Positions 22,016-34,715 of a stretch of 64,000 nt of DNA are shown here, one piece after another. The notes below the pieces were generated by a model. It saw only the letters and a program-made list of their open reading frames with translations. It ran no database searches and was not told the DNA's origin. The stretch is from Seiridium cupressi. Lineage: Eukaryota; Ascomycota; Sordariomycetes; Amphisphaeriales; Sporocadaceae. Position 1 is the stretch's first letter. The number at the start of each line of letters is the position of its first letter. The stretch spans positions 62,001-126,000 of the forward strand of contig JARVKI010000025.1 in the NCBI GenBank assembly GCA_036674765.1, read 5' to 3'. The position numbers were made by a program, and so were the translations under genes.

Positions 22016-24084
22016 TCAAACGTACTCAGCCGTGACAGTCTTATATGTGACACCTTTGTGGATCAGAGAGTAAGACGTGTTTGCCGAACCATCTTTTCAG
22101 CGGTTAGCAAATTCATCATTCGAGCCTTAAGGGAGTACTCACATTTGGTTCAATGATGCAGTCAATATCATAGTAGTCGATACTATCCTTGCCTCGGCGG
22201 ATCGGAAGCTGGCCAGCTGGGATTTCACTAAGATTTGCCTCTACGTGGCAAAGGACTTTGGTATTATCATTCATTGTCAGAGGCGCTTATTCGTCCTTCT
22301 CATTAGCATAGATCGTAAGGAGGACTGATTGCGGTCGCCCAAACTTGACTTGAGAAGTCTGGCGTACTTCCTTGCGGTGTGAGGTAATGTCATCGACTCT
22401 TTCTCCCTGTGACTGGTCAGATTTCATATCCAATGAAACGGCAATATGCTCAAACCCACGCGCTTAATGAACCAATCCATCGCATCGACACGGAAGCAAC
22501 CATCAAGACCATCCCAGTAGCGCTTGTTTTCCACCGATTGATGCACCTCTTGGTGGTAAGCAACTGATAGCTCCGTGCCGTAGTGTTTACGAGCTCTGCG
22601 ATCCACCACTCTGACTCGCGTGGGGCGGTCGGGGTTTGCTTGATATAAACCTCTCATGAGAGCACCCTGAGCTACTGCCGTCCACGCATCCCTCGACTGC
22701 ACAACTTTGATTGCAGGTCTTGTCTGCATAGCCTGCTCGATCCGCTCTCGGAGGTAGATAGACTGGCCAAACCCACCAACCAGTAGTATTCCATGAACTG
22801 GAACTGCGGTGGCGGCGATCTGCTCGTTGATCAACTTGATAACCTGCAGGATGACGGGCTCGAAAATCACATGCACATCAACAGCTCGCAAGATCATTCG
22901 ACCGGCGCGAACTCCGAGTGCTGGGTTGGTGGCAATACCATTGCATCGAACTGTGTACGTGTTATTAGGCAATGCAGCCATGGCGAACTGGCGCTTGATC
23001 ATATCACAGAAGGTTTCCGTTGCTTCCTCGAGGATTTCATTGTCGAAGCCTGGCTCTTGGCCCAGCTTGGCCTGGTAGAACTCTTTGAAGCGCTCATCAA
23101 GGTAAGCCGAACCACACATGCCGCCTGAACCTGGCGCTGCTTCGCTCACTTCGAGAACTGGACCTAGCGCATTGATTGTGTAGCTAACCAGGTCAACTGT
23201 ACCCCCGCCAGCATCAACGACAACAATGGTCTGGCCGACTTGAACATCGCCTGATATCAGTGCATCCAGGGCGAAGGTTGCTGCGGCCTCCGGTTCAGAG
23301 AGAAGCGAGACAGATTCGACTGGGCCATATGATCTGAAGCTCAGCGCCTTGTCAAATGCCCTGTGGGTCCTCTGTTTGGCCAGATCGCTCCAGGTAGCTG
23401 GGACGGTGAGTACGAAGCTGGTTGGCATGGTCATCATCACGTCCTTGCTATACCTCTCTTCAATCGTTCTCATGACATGAGCTCCGAGATTGTCCAGATA
23501 TCGAGAGACCAGATCATCAACGTCGAAAGCAGCCAGCTTGGCTTTTACGTTTTGAGCATCACCAGGGATGTGGTCGGGATCTAGCCCAAGCTTGAATCAC
23601 TCGATGACTTCGTCTGGATGAGTGTCTGCGGGGATTTGGTAGCCCCACTGGACTTCGCCGTCTCGTAATACTCGAATCTTGGTCGGAACCTTGGCTGAAG
23701 ACTTCGTGGCCCCAGCTGCGGTTGAGGAAGGCCAGGATGTGATCAGGGTTCTATGATCAGGATCAAAGGTCGTCCCATATGCGACGCCAGTGAAAGTCGT
23801 GCCTATAATTCCGTGGTGTCAATGTGACATGTATCCCCAGACGCTGGTCAAACACCATGTGACTCTTGGGTAAGAGGGATGCCGTTTTGGAGGAAGCCAT
23901 TGCCCTGCGGCCTTTTTTTTTTTTTTTTTTTTTCGATGAGAGCAAATGCTACTTCAACTGAATGATTGTGTAGACAATGGGAAGTGTGCTTACCGAAATC
24001 GATTCCAATGATCAGCGTATTGTTCTTCGACACTGTTGCTCCTGCTGCTTTTGCTCCTGCTGCTGGGAAAAAGAAATTCATCAT
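22016..24084 (-). pseudogene. HSP70-like (actin-like ATPase) gene with two in-frame stops
   Basis: Exons 23994-24084, 22460-23802, 22139-22406 and 22016-22092 join into a 593-codon frame, the usual size of fungal HSPA12/Hsp70-like proteins. Visible motifs are the first phosphate loop IGIDFGTTFTGVAYGTTFDP, the peptide LSEPEAAATFAL, the second phosphate loop VVVDAGGGTVDLVSY, GSAYLDERF, and the adenosine-site VHGILLVGGFGQSIYLRERI. The frame is broken by TGA at 23597-23599, where a Trp would fit (VIE-stop-FKLGLDPDHIPG), and by TAA at 22287-22289 (ANEKDE-stop-APLTMND). Frame and similarity continue past both. Both fit single C:G to T:A changes. Intron 1 (191 nt) is long for this window and holds a 21-base homopolymer. 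Such proteins are fungal ATPases of largely unknown clients. A start downstream of the TGA would lack the first phosphate loop. Confidence 0.85.
23913..23933. repeat. T21/A21 homopolymer in HSP70-like intron
   Basis: Twenty-one consecutive T on the plus strand, hence A on the coding strand of the HSP70-like gene, inside its first intron. The intron is more than twice the usual length here, so an insertion with a poly-A end is possible; no target duplication was found. Confidence 0.8.
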
Positions 24085-25183
24085 GACTGGCTCAGATCAA
24101 TGTGGCGTAGTAAAAGTAACTTAGACGGCAGTAGGGACTGAGCTAGTTTTTTTCTCAAGTATAACTTTACAGCTATTTAGTTACAGCTGGTGATTTGGGC
24201 TGGATTTTGAGTTTACTATTGCTTGTGGACATCCAAGAACCTCCCTAATATACCTTAAGATCAGAAAGTCGTAGCTTGCTATCTACCGTCATGGAATTTC
24301 CAAGACTCAGTCCTACCACCTAAAACATCATTTCTAAGATTTAGAGAGACAGTGTGAGACTGAATCAGTTTGAGTTGCACGCGGAGCAGTTAAGAAAAAG
24401 AAGTGTGTAGTCCCAGCCTGACTATATTGGAATCATCGGTCGAGACAGTGTTCAAGTTTTAGTCATGATTCAAGCTGACTGTCACTCGTAGTTCATTTGA
24501 ACGAGCCAGATATTCAACAAGGAACATGAAAGGTGTTCAACAAAGAAATGATACAAGACATTCAATAAAGACCTCTAAGTTTCAGTACTACATCCGTGTC
24601 TGGATGAGTGAAGTAGCTGCTGGCTGTCCCATCCACCAAAGAAGATTGCCGTTCTTAAACTGCGACAGCATTTCAGCCACAATATTCGACACCAATCACC
24701 GGATATCCACAACAGTGATTTGTGAGGGTTGCAAGGCAATAAATCCCTAATGATGACAGTTCTAGTTGAAGCAAGGATGCCAAGTAGCCGAAATATTGGC
24801 TACATGCATTTGTGTGTTATCCATTATGCTTGAGTTGCCGATGGTATTATGGTTCAGTAATAGTATGATTAATATCGAGTCCATGTTTCCCTCCTGCGTA
24901 AAAAAAAAAAATTTACACAATGGTAAGAATTGTGTTTGGTCAATATTCAGTGATGCGGAATATTGTAGAACCAACCGCACAATCAGTCGGAAAGTACATG
25001 AAGCCCAACTGAGATTTCTGGATCCTTCGCGCAAAATAAGCACAGGTAGATAGAGTGCAGCCTACTAATATATATAGATGTGAACCTGTAGGTGCCTTCA
25101 CTCGAGAATGTAAAACCCTGAGAACCGACAACGCTTTACCGAGATCGACACAAAGAATTTCCTTCTACAAAACGGCCATCGAC
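24085..25183. other. Divergent intergenic region, AT-rich
   Basis: Lies between the divergent HSP70-like and coiled-coil genes. It holds a 12-base A-run near 24900. No supported gene. Confidence 0.5.
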
Positions 25184-27219
25184 ATGGGCCCGAAAAAGGT
25201 CTTCATGGACCATTTCAGGAAGACCCTTCCTTCTGCTAGAGCAAACAAGGGGGTTTCCTCTCAACATGGCCATCATGATGCTTACGAGACTCCTGGTTCG
25301 TATTCCCTGCACTCGATGCTCGCACCACGCCTCGGTATCCAATGGCCTCTTTTCTCAATGCGGTGCTTCCATTGCGGCCATGTTCACATCAAACCATTCC
25401 TATGTCCAAGAAGATCTAAGATATTATGCATGATAGGCAATTTCCGTCAAGGTCCAAATAACTTTTGGCCATTCAAGTCACCTGCGTAAGTCCATTGTGC
25501 ATAACAATGGTCATTGTGAGCTGACTTTATAGAAAAAGCAAGTTGTATCACAGGACTATTGAGCACCCTGGTCTGAGACGACTATTTGGTCGTCGTAAAC
25601 AGGCGAGCAACAAGGCTGCAGAGGCACGGAAGCTCAAGAAGCTATTTACAAAGAAAATGAACATGGTCATTCTCAAACTCAAAGTGAAATATGAATCCGA
25701 GATCTATATATTGAAGAAGAGTCTTGCCGAAGTCCAACAGGTTCAAAAATTCCTCCGTACACAACTCTCTCACAGCATAGACCGCATAAATTCCTCCGAA
25801 ATGGCCCAACTACAGATTAACGACTTGATGATCAAACTGGCGGCCGCAGAGAAGGCCAATGCAAATGCGAATGATCAGGACTTGATGAATAAGTTTGCCA
25901 TCGCACAGCAACTAATTGCTCAGAAAGACAAAGAAATCTCAGACCTGAAAAGAGGGACCACCAGGCAAGCCAATGGCGCGAAGGATCAAGACTTGGTCAA
26001 TAACCTGGCCACTGCACGGCAAGAACTTGCCACAGCACAGCAACAACTTGCCACCAAAGATAAGAAGATCAAAGATCTGGAAACAAGGGTCACAGTGAAA
26101 TCCAAAGCTGTGAAAACCGAAGCGGCTGAAGGCCAAGGGACCGTCCAAGCAGAAGAAAAGGACGAAGAGGACGACAAGGACGAACAGATTAAAGAACTAA
26201 CAGAAAACCTGCAGAAGTGCCAAACGACCGGCAAAGTTCTCCAACAGTACATTAATGGTCTCTCACATAATCGCGAAGAGCTTCTGCCCAACAATGGGAA
26301 GGCAGAATGGAACGATCTTTGTTATGCCATTAGTAACTGGGTCGAGCGTTACGTCGGGCTACGCAGCTCGAGTATTCAGCACAAACAGGACCTTGTGCAC
26401 TTAGCCTCGGCCGATAAACAGAGGGTAGCAGGGCTCAGGACGGCACTGGATAAGAACAGGGAGTACTTGCTCGCATCCAATGTTGCTGGCCTGGATGATG
26501 ACATTATTGAGGCGCTCCTCTTCCGAGTCCTTTACGAGCGAATCTTCAACACGTTCCTCCATGGAGTCTCCTCCATGATTGAATTCACCGTGCATAAGGT
26601 CGCGGACGCCATGACGAACCATTCGAAGCCACAGCCATCCCCGTACAAGGTCCGAGCGTGGCAGGCAGATGGAGCCCACGCGCTCTTGGGACTGCCGCAG
26701 ATTGATACTCATATCCGCCCCAACTACGTGAACAACGCCGTGGATCATATCCTCAGCATCACCAACATTTTCATCAGTCCAGAGCACATGGCCGAGGCTA
26801 CCGAGGTGCTTCGCGACACCGTTGTCAAGCCAGCAATAGCTCTCAAAGAGAGAATGGCTGTCACGCCAAATGTGTTCTCTGTAGTCTACTCCGACTTCAT
26901 TCCAACCACCAATGGGGCCAAGGATTATGCAGGCACCGAACCCGACTTCTACCGTCGTGTCGACGAGTTCAGACTCGAGGACGTATCCAACGGTTACCGA
27001 CCGGTTAACTTCAGTAAGATGGATCCTAGGCCCAGCGAAGCTGAAATCTCCAAATTCTTGAAAAGGATTATGACCTATGTCCCAAGCTTCGAGGTCAAGT
27101 TTACCAACGAGCTGGGAAATACTGAGATTCTTAAGCCGCAGATCATGGCTGTGGCCTATCGAGCCGGGCAACCTACCCAAGAGAGCGTCATTGAAGCGTT
27201 GTACAAAGCGGGTGCTTGA
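25184..27219 (+). CDS. Coiled-coil protein of unknown function
   Basis: Two exons (25184-25485, 25533-27219, intron of 47 nt) join into 662 residues from the start MGPKKVFMDHFRKTLPSA. Residues 1-130 are basic, with a Cys/His patch (MRCFHCGHVHIKPFLCPRR) that may bind metal. Residues about 140-340 form a long coiled coil with heptad-like, internally similar segments around DQDLMNKFAIAQQLIAQKDK and DQDLVNNLATARQELATAQQ, ending in an acidic stretch. The last 300 residues look globular and helical (LPQIDTHIRPNYVNNAVDHI) and match nothing I recognise. No signal peptide or membrane span is seen. Short partial repetition in the coil suggests local duplication. The frame is intact. Confidence 0.75.
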
Positions 27220-28675
27220 TTTCTGTGATATAGATAATCTGTATTGGCGGACATCCGTACAGGATTCGGCGACGACAAGCATGTGTCAAGGTATCGTTCA
27301 TTAGCCAACAGTATTTCCAGAGTCTCACGTTGCTTGCATATTTGAGAATCGGCCGCGCATGGGGGTTTTAGTGCCGTAGAAGCTTTCCCCAACCTGCTGC
27401 AGCATTTTATAGAGTAAGATAGATTAGCGAAGATAGCCCCTAGAGTCCGTTCCTCGGGATAGGATGGCATGAATAAAAACCGAGATTAAAGCTCTTTAGA
27501 CAACAATGAATGCCTATCAAGAAACTTGGTGAAGATTCGCCTTCAGATGAAGGCTGTCCTCGAATGTCATTGGAGAACCTGAAATATTGAAGTATCGAAG
27601 TATTGCAATAATGATCGTGGCGATCGTTGTGTATGCGGATTGGCTTTGCGACGAATTGCGCCTTCAGCAGTGCGATACCGTTCTCAACTGGAATGTAGTG
27701 AAATTACGCCGTCCAAATGGACTATGGTGGGGGCTTTGGCTTTGGAAGCCTTATTCTGACAAAGAATGAGGTTGTCTTCGTTTGGGATGTGTCCATTTAA
27801 GGATATTGAGCTGATTACATCTAAGCATTGTTGGCTTCATTGTCCGCTTGTGGTTAGGGCTCTCGCTGGCGCTCAGCTCGCTGCGGTTCTGCCGTAGGCG
27901 CTATCAGTGCGCAGTGGCAGTGCATCTCCGAATCCGAGCAGCTGGCAGCTGGGCTGAGTTGCTGGGTTCGGTTAACAGAAGTCCCGGGACTACTGTAGGC
28001 TAGATTGTAGTGCACCAGGATTATCTGGCGCGTAGACAACTGACAACTCTCGTTCGCCAACTAATGTAACCAGAAATGCTATCAAGGCTATGCATGTCAT
28101 CCAATTCATTCCACCGCGTGCCTCAGCGATTGGAGTTTCCCGACGCCTCTTTTCCTGTGCTGCAGTCGCACGTGGTCCGCGTCGACATGAATAAGCGCCA
28201 CGCCAAGGTCCCCTGGAGCGTTGAAACGATGCGAAACCGTCGAGGGGCCCCCACTCTCACATGCTGCGGGCTGTTTGTGGGGATGTGAAGCAAATGCCGT
28301 ATGAGAATCCGGCTAGCGATCAAGCTCCTGCACGCCCCGATTTATCGCAGCTATCTACAGTCTAATGGCGAGAAAGAGGCCACCTGATAAGCTCGAATCG
28401 AGCTCGGGAGTCGGATGTCGCCTTGTCTGATCGTCATTGGGGCCCTGCTGTCAGAGACTAGTTAGGCTTCGGTTGCGCATTCGTCGCTACAGCTTTTGAC
28501 GCTTGGCTCGTCAGAAGTGCGTGAGTGATGGGCATACTGCATGTCACCTACATAGATAGCTACATTTATCCCCTCTTGTTTTGACTTATTTCGCCCTTCT
28601 TCAAAAACTAGCCTCGCATTGATTAATTGTGTTTCTACAATCGCAGTCGGCATCGCTCTGGGAGGATACCACACC
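27220..28675. other. Intergenic, 1.5 kb
   Basis: No supported gene; short frames only. The last few hundred bases contain the promoter of the oxysterol-binding gene. Confidence 0.5.
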
Positions 28676-30074
28676 ATGTCCCTACCGCCAACGCCAGTCA
28701 TCTGTGATGACCCCAAGAAGGGCGAGCAACAACACAAATCAGGATGGTTCCAGTTTATGAAGGTGAATTCGGCCCTTTGATATCCCAAAGCGGCGGTATA
28801 GAACGACCACTGATCGATCGCAATCTAGTCCGTTGCAACATTCAAAGGCGATCTTGCCTCTCTATCAGCCCCTCCATTTCTCCTGTCGCCGGAGAGCATA
28901 TGCCAGTTTAGCCAGTACTTCAACGACCACCCAAGCTTGCTAGTAGCCCCATCGAAGGAAGAAAACGCCGAAAAGAGGGCGTTGCTCGTGTTTCATTGGT
29001 TTATGAGTGGGCTCAGACGGCAAATGGCGACAAGGAATGATGATGGGACGCGTAAGAAGCTCAAGCCGCTCAACCCATTTCTGGGCGAGATATTCCTGGG
29101 GAAATGGGAGGACGACTGTGGTACGACGGAGCTATTATCGGAGCAGGTGTCGCATCACCCACCCCAGACGGCCTATCGTATCTGGAACGAGAAGCATGGG
29201 GTTTCGGTAGGTGTCCAGCCATTCAGCGTTTACGTTCGCCACCAACGAGTCCTCCTGACTGACTGTTATCCAGGTTGAAGGTCATATCGGCCCTAGATCC
29301 TTCTTCTCGCACACCATCAACATAGAACGCAGAGGTTTCGGCACTTTTAGGATAGACAGATACGATGAAGACCACGTCTTCACCATGCCCAAAGTGCATG
29401 TTGAAGGCATTATGACCTTCCAAGTAGCACCGGAGCTCAGCGGAACATCCTACATACACAGCTCATCGGGATACACAACGAAGATTGAATACTTATCGAA
29501 AGGGTGGGTGAGAGGGGCAAGTCACTCGTTCAAGGCGACGCTGTTCCGCGATGGCGCCGAGAAGTCACCACTGTATATTGCAGTTGGTCAGTGGGACGGC
29601 GTATATACTGTTACAAACTCCAAGGGAACACTTGTCGACACCGTCGATCTTGACTCGTTGAGGAGAACCCCGCTTCAAATTAAGCCGGTTGAGAAACAGC
29701 ATCCGCTGGAGACGGGCAGAGCCTGGCAGCATGTCATTGATGCCATCAACAACAACGACATCTTCGCCATTGGGCACGAGAAAAGCAAGATCGAGAATGC
29801 GCAACGAGCCTTGCGGAGAGAAGAAGCCCGTGAAGGACGGCAATGGGTACGGCGTTACTTCACGTCAGTTGAAGAACACCCGACCGTTGAGAGGCTTGCT
29901 CTCAGGAGTAAACATGAGCCATGCCACGACTACCGCGTCTACTGGAAGTTCGATGAGTCGAAACACAACGCGATTAAGGAGAATCAGCTTCGCGGCCTGA
30001 AGAGCCCCACGCACACGCGATTCGACTCGGGCATAGGAATGCTACCGGATGACGTCGCTATAGAGAACAGTTAG
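28676..30074 (+). CDS. Oxysterol-binding protein (short Osh/Kes1 type)
   Basis: Three exons (28676-28762, 28829-29206, 29274-30074) join into 421 residues, close to the 430 or so of yeast Osh4/Kes1 and lacking PH or ankyrin domains. The family fingerprint EQVSHHPP is at residues 134-141, preceded by LKPLNPFLGEIFLGKWEDD. Later marks are WDGVYTVTNSKGTLVDTVDL and a C-terminal region with HPTVERLALRSKHEPCHDYR. Such proteins exchange sterol and phosphatidylinositol phosphates between membranes, typically ER, Golgi and plasma membrane. Introns of 66 and 67 nt have GT-AG ends. The frame is intact and no signal peptide is present, as expected for a cytosolic lipid-transfer protein. Confidence 0.93.
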
Positions 30075-30357
30075 ACAAAAGTGCGGCATATAGAAGTAGT
30101 AATACGGGTATATATGGGGGTTACACTGGCGTTTAGGGGCATCTTCGGCTTCATACAGAGTCGCGTGGTTTGTGGGGGGTAAGCGCGCAGGTCTGGACTT
30201 GACAGAAGGCGTTGAATGGTGCCTGGCCCGGCAATGCTGGAGGCTCAACAAGCATGCAACTTTCATCGCCTTTCGTGCATATCAGGATTCCATGTGACTG
30301 ACCATTACAACGTGATGTTTCACTTTGCCCACCACTCGGCTAGTCTCTCGGCTGTGT

Positions 30358-30960
30358 TTAGGAGTGAGGATGCGCCGGCGGATCAGATGGGAGTAAGTCT
30401 AAGCCTTTGAAGTCCGCTATCAACTCCGACACGTTCACCTGCCCGACAAAGTCTTTCATGCGTTCGGCAGGGGCCAGGACGGGCATAATCTGGGGCGCAT
30501 CCTGAAAGGTCCACGACCTCCAGGTCTCCCCACAGTGCCGGCACTGCGGAGTCTATGAGCTTTCCTATTCCGGATCAAAGAGCCGTGGCCATGGGCTGGA
30601 TAGAGGTCGATCACCCGACAAAGCGCCGGGGATCATTTGAATAAGCTCGTCGGCGGTCGGAGTTTTGTCCAACCAGCATCCTTTAGATAACTGAGGACCC
30701 GATTCGCAGGAAATCTTATTCAATGCCTTAATATACTCAAGACGGCCACATGGTATGGCTATCACCACCTGGCGGCGCTATGTCGGGGGCTTTCTGCTCT
30801 GGTACTGTCCCTGGTCCTGTCCATAATATGGCCGAAGGGCGTTGCTCACAAGCTTCAAGCTGAGGAAATGGCCAGCATCATATAGTGGCAGTCTCTCGCC
30901 ATCTTTAGATACAAAAGTCTCTTGACGAGTTGAGCGTTGAAGTTTGTTCTCATCAGACAT
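30358..30960 (-). pseudogene. Orphan reading frame with three in-frame amber codons
   Basis: A single frame of 201 codons starts at MSDENKLQRSTRQETFVSKD and ends with FKGLDLLPSDPPAHPHS. TAG codons interrupt it at 30778-30780 and twice about four codons apart near 30555-30570. The three pieces read in the same phase without indels. Protein-like composition continues throughout, including VVIAIPCGRLEYIKALNKIS and CRHCGETWRSWTFQDAP, a possible CxxC metal site. Each TAG could come from CAG by one C to T change. No family is recognised. The start lies only 66 bases from the divergent LPMO start. It is most simply a recently inactivated gene; short introns hiding the stops look unlikely. Confidence 0.6.
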
Positions 30961-31026
30961 TGCTTCACAGGCACCTCTCGTTTATTGTCACTCAAGAAAA
31001 CGCAAGTCTCTGACAAGCCAGACACA

Positions 31027-32238
31027 ATGGCTACAATCAAATCTCTCGCTGCCCTCACCTTCGTTACTCTGGCCAACGGTCATGGGTACCTTTGGGAACC
31101 CAAGAGCCGAGTCCGTTTGAATTATGAGGTAGGGGAGATCACTAGATGATAGAAGCACTTGCTAACATTGCTCCAGGCGGGTGTCGATACTTGCCCTGAA
31201 TGCACAATTCTCGAGCCTGTCGAGTCGTGGCCGGATTTAAACGCGGCACCAGTCAGCCGAAGTGGTGTTTGCGGGTATAACGCTCGTGTCAGCGTCGACT
31301 ACAACACTCCGGGAACCAACTGGGGAAGCGATGTCGTAGCGACATACACTGCTGGCGACACTTTGGATGTGGTCTGGTGCCTCGACGCCAACGGCGACCA
31401 CGGCGGCATGTTCAGCTACCGTCTGTGCCAGGATCAATCCATCGTCGAGTTATTCCTTGACCCTAGTTATACCCCAACAGACGATGAAAAGGAAGCCGCG
31501 GAGGAGTGCTTTGAGGCCGGCATTCTGCCTTGCACCGATGTCTCTGGCCAGACCTGCGATTATAGCGCTGACTGCCAATCAGGCGAGGCATGCTACAACA
31601 ACACTTGGTTCACCTGTGAGCAATTTGGCAATGGTGGCTGCCAAGGCGTCGACTCCGCAGCCCTGAACTCGTGCAGCACTGTCACTGCTGGTGGCTATAC
31701 AGTCACCAAGCAAATCAAGCTACCGTCGGATTTCACTGCTGACCACACTCTGTTGTCATGGAAGTGGAACAGCTTCCAAACTGGCCAGATCTACCTCGGC
31801 TGTGCTGACATTGCCATCACCGCTGGATCTGGGAGCAGCGACCCGGCACCTGGGTCGTCTACGACCGCAACGGCGACTGCAACAGCGACCGCTACCACAT
31901 CTGCCTCTTCTGCCCCTGCACCGACGGCGACTGGAGGCACTGACGGATGCGCTGTGGCTTTTGACGCGGTCGTGACTGCCGCCACTGGCACTACCGTCAA
32001 GGTTGTCGGCTCGATCTCGCAGCTCGGAAGCTGGGATACGGGGTCTGCCATCGCCTTGACTAGTGCTAATTCGACCTGGTCTACGACAGTCGCAATTCCC
32101 GCTGGTACTTCTTTCGAGTACAAGTACATCCAAGTCGATGATTCTGGTTCAGTCACTTGGGAGAATGACCCCAACCGCGCATACAGCGTCGATGCATCGT
32201 GTGCGAATACTGTTTCCGTAGATGACACTTGGCAATGA
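31027..32238 (+). CDS. Starch-active lytic polysaccharide monooxygenase (AA13) with CBM20
   Basis: Two exons (31027-31128, 31177-32238) join into 387 residues. A signal peptide (1-18, [18 protein letters not shown]) precedes His19, which becomes the N-terminal copper ligand of the histidine brace. The second His is probably His109 in [12 protein letters not shown]. The mature start [18 protein letters not shown] and [12 protein letters not shown] are typical of AA13. Many Cys residues suggest disulfides. A Thr/Ala/Ser-rich linker (about 250-290) leads to a CBM20 starch-binding domain at 292-387 ([37 protein letters not shown]). The enzyme is secreted and cleaves starch oxidatively with copper and a reductant. 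The gene looks intact. Confidence 0.93.
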
Positions 32239-32986
32239 GGTCGCTATGTCACGTATGTTACTGCATTTTGGATGGGAACACTGACCAAATCCGCTCCTTT
32301 GTCGTTTGAGGTACAATCTCAGGATCCGTCTAGGGCAGATCGTCATGGTGCGCGAAGGCGACAAATTGTGCTTGACTCGCGAGCCGTACAACTTGAGGGC
32401 CCTAGCCTTGTCGTGGTCGGATTTCCAAAAACGCGGAAATTTGTGAACACGTTGTAAATAGGAGTAAGGCACTAGCCAGAAAGACGTTAAAGATGAATGT
32501 CAGAAATTGTAGCGGCATGCTCGGTTTCCCCCTTTGCCGACTACCCGCCGATTTGGAGCCGAAAAATCTTAGAAATGGAATCCAATCTTAAGGCTGAAGT
32601 CGAACGTCTTATCAGCAAAAACTGTTGTGAGTGGTGCTAGCATGGGGAATTGGCGGGCTAAATTCTCCGTAACAGGGCCTATTCTGGAGCGTTTTTGGTG
32701 GGTAGTGACGTGATTCACACGCTAGACAGGCTTCACCGTGACGACTTTGGGTGACAGAGAAGCGGTTCGACCCACTATCCGTGTGATAGTCAGGAACAGC
32801 CCACGGTGGCATTGTCAGCCTTGGAAAGGCTCGGATTCGACGTCATCATGGATATGCACGCTGGAAAACCTTCGTACCCGTAATGTCTATACATATCATG
32901 CCCGATTTGGACAATTCGCTCGGCGAGTGTGAATAGTTACAAACTTCAAATCTCAACAAGCCACTTCCTTATACACTTCGGCCACC
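32239..32986. other. Intergenic
   Basis: No supported gene. Contains the 3' end of the LPMO gene and the promoter of the hexokinase gene. Confidence 0.5.
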
Positions 32987-34603
32987 ATGACTACCATTCA
33001 GCGCAACTCAAGGATCACGGATGCCGTGGATTGGGAGGATCCATCTCCCGAGCTTCTCGACGCCTTGGAGAAGATTGAGAGAGACTTCACTGTTGATGCC
33101 ACGAAACTGAGGGAAATCACCGAGCAGTTCGAGCAGGAACTGCGAAATGGCCTGAAAAAGAATGAGACCAATATCGTGAGTCCAAACACTGCTCGCAAAC
33201 CAACGATTCAAACTGACGACCACTGCGTAGGCTATGGAAGTCACGTGGGTGAAAGGATTGCCTACGGGGAAAGAGACCGGGAGCTTTCTGACCATCGATC
33301 TTGGGGGCACCAATCTCCGGGTGTGCTGGATCACGCTCCATGGAAAGGATCACGAAATCGAGGTTGTCCAGGATAGCTATAAGCTACCCAAGGAGGTCAA
33401 GAAGGGTGAAGCCAGTGAGCTGTGGAGCATGATCTCGGAGTTTGTTGAAAATTTTATCGAGAAGCATGAGTTGCGGAACACGAACGACGATCGGTATGTC
33501 TTCGCAATCTGAAGTTTCGCAGTATTCCCTGCGCCTAATTTGGTCGCTCTAACTATGCGCAAACATTAGGCTGCCTCTGGGTTTCACGTTCTCGTACCCC
33601 GCATCACAAGATTGGATCGACCATGGGACGTTGAGAACATGGACTAAAGGCTTCGACATTACGGGAGTAGAGGGCGAGAATGTCGTTGCACAATTACGCG
33701 GAGCTATGGAGGAGAGGGTAAGTCAAAATACTATAGATACTGCATTATATTGCTGACATGACCTAGAAACTTCCCGTCGAAATTGTGGCTCTGATCAATG
33801 ACACCACAGGCGCCATGATGGCATCGGCATACAAGGACCCCGAGACCATTATTGGAGCTATATTCGGCACGGGCTGCAATGCCGCTTACATGGAAAATAT
33901 CGGCTCGATACCCAAGTTGGGAACTTCGCTGCACCCTGATACACCGATGGCCATCAATTGCGAGTATGGCGCATTCGATAATGCTCACACAGTCTTGCCT
34001 CGCACCAAGTACGATATTGCGATTGACGACAATTCGCCACGGCCGGGTGAGCAAGCATTTGAGAAAATGAGCGCTGGTCTATACCTAGGCGAAATCTTCC
34101 GCCTCGTTGCACTGGATCTGTTCGAGCGAAAACTCATGTTCAAAGGCCAGGACTGCAGCAAGCTTCGTGAAGCATACCACTTAGATACCGGTTTCTTGTC
34201 AGCACTGGAGCATGAAAGCCACGACGAGGTCGTCGCGCGCTACCAAGAAGAATTGAAGATCACACCAACGAGTGACGACATAAAGCTCTCCAGACATTTA
34301 GCAGTCGTGATCGCGACCCGCGGCGCACGTCTCTGCACCTGCGGTGTGGCAGCGATCTGCCAGAAGAAGGGACTCAAGTCTGGGCACGTGGCGGCGGACG
34401 GATCCGTGGCCAACAAGCATCCCGGGTTCAAGGCTAGATGGGAAGAGGCACTGAGCGAGATCCTGGGCTGGCCTAAGGATAGGAAGAGTGACCCAATTAC
34501 AATGACCAGCGCGCTGGATGGAAGTGGTATTGGAGCAGCCGTCATTTCCGCCATGAGCGTGTCTGGGCTGGCGGTGAAGGCAAGCAACTCGCCTGACACA
34601 TAG
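32987..34603 (+). CDS. Hexokinase
   Basis: Phosphorylates glucose and related hexoses with ATP in the cytosol. Four exons (32987-33175, 33231-33493, 33570-33717, 33767-34603; introns of 55, 76 and 49 nt) join into 478 residues, near the usual 480-490. Phosphate loop 1 is at residues 86-91 (FLTIDLGGTNLRVCWITL). The sugar-binding hexokinase signature is at 152-164 (LPLGFTFSYPASQ). The catalytic Asp is Asp212 (ALINDTTGAMMASAY), followed by GAIFGTGCNAAYMEN and the C-terminal adenosine region SALDGSGIGAAVISAM. Which of the fungal paralogues (hexokinase, glucokinase, or the regulatory non-catalytic type) it represents cannot be settled, but catalytic residues are present. The frame is intact. Confidence 0.93.
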
Positions 34604-34715
34604 GTTCATTCAGCGAAGTCGTATTAGTTTTACTCAATCAAGCGTCATTTCAGCATCCCATCATCGTCGCGCTCATTCAATATAATGCGACACCATCTTA
34701 TGTTAATTTGCTTAA

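Noticed and set aside
3484..24084. A single co-operating locus of DnaJ fusion, RBR ligase and HSP70-like gene
   Set aside because: They are spread over 20 kb with unrelated genes between, and the HSP70-like gene is broken; only the individual observations are reported.
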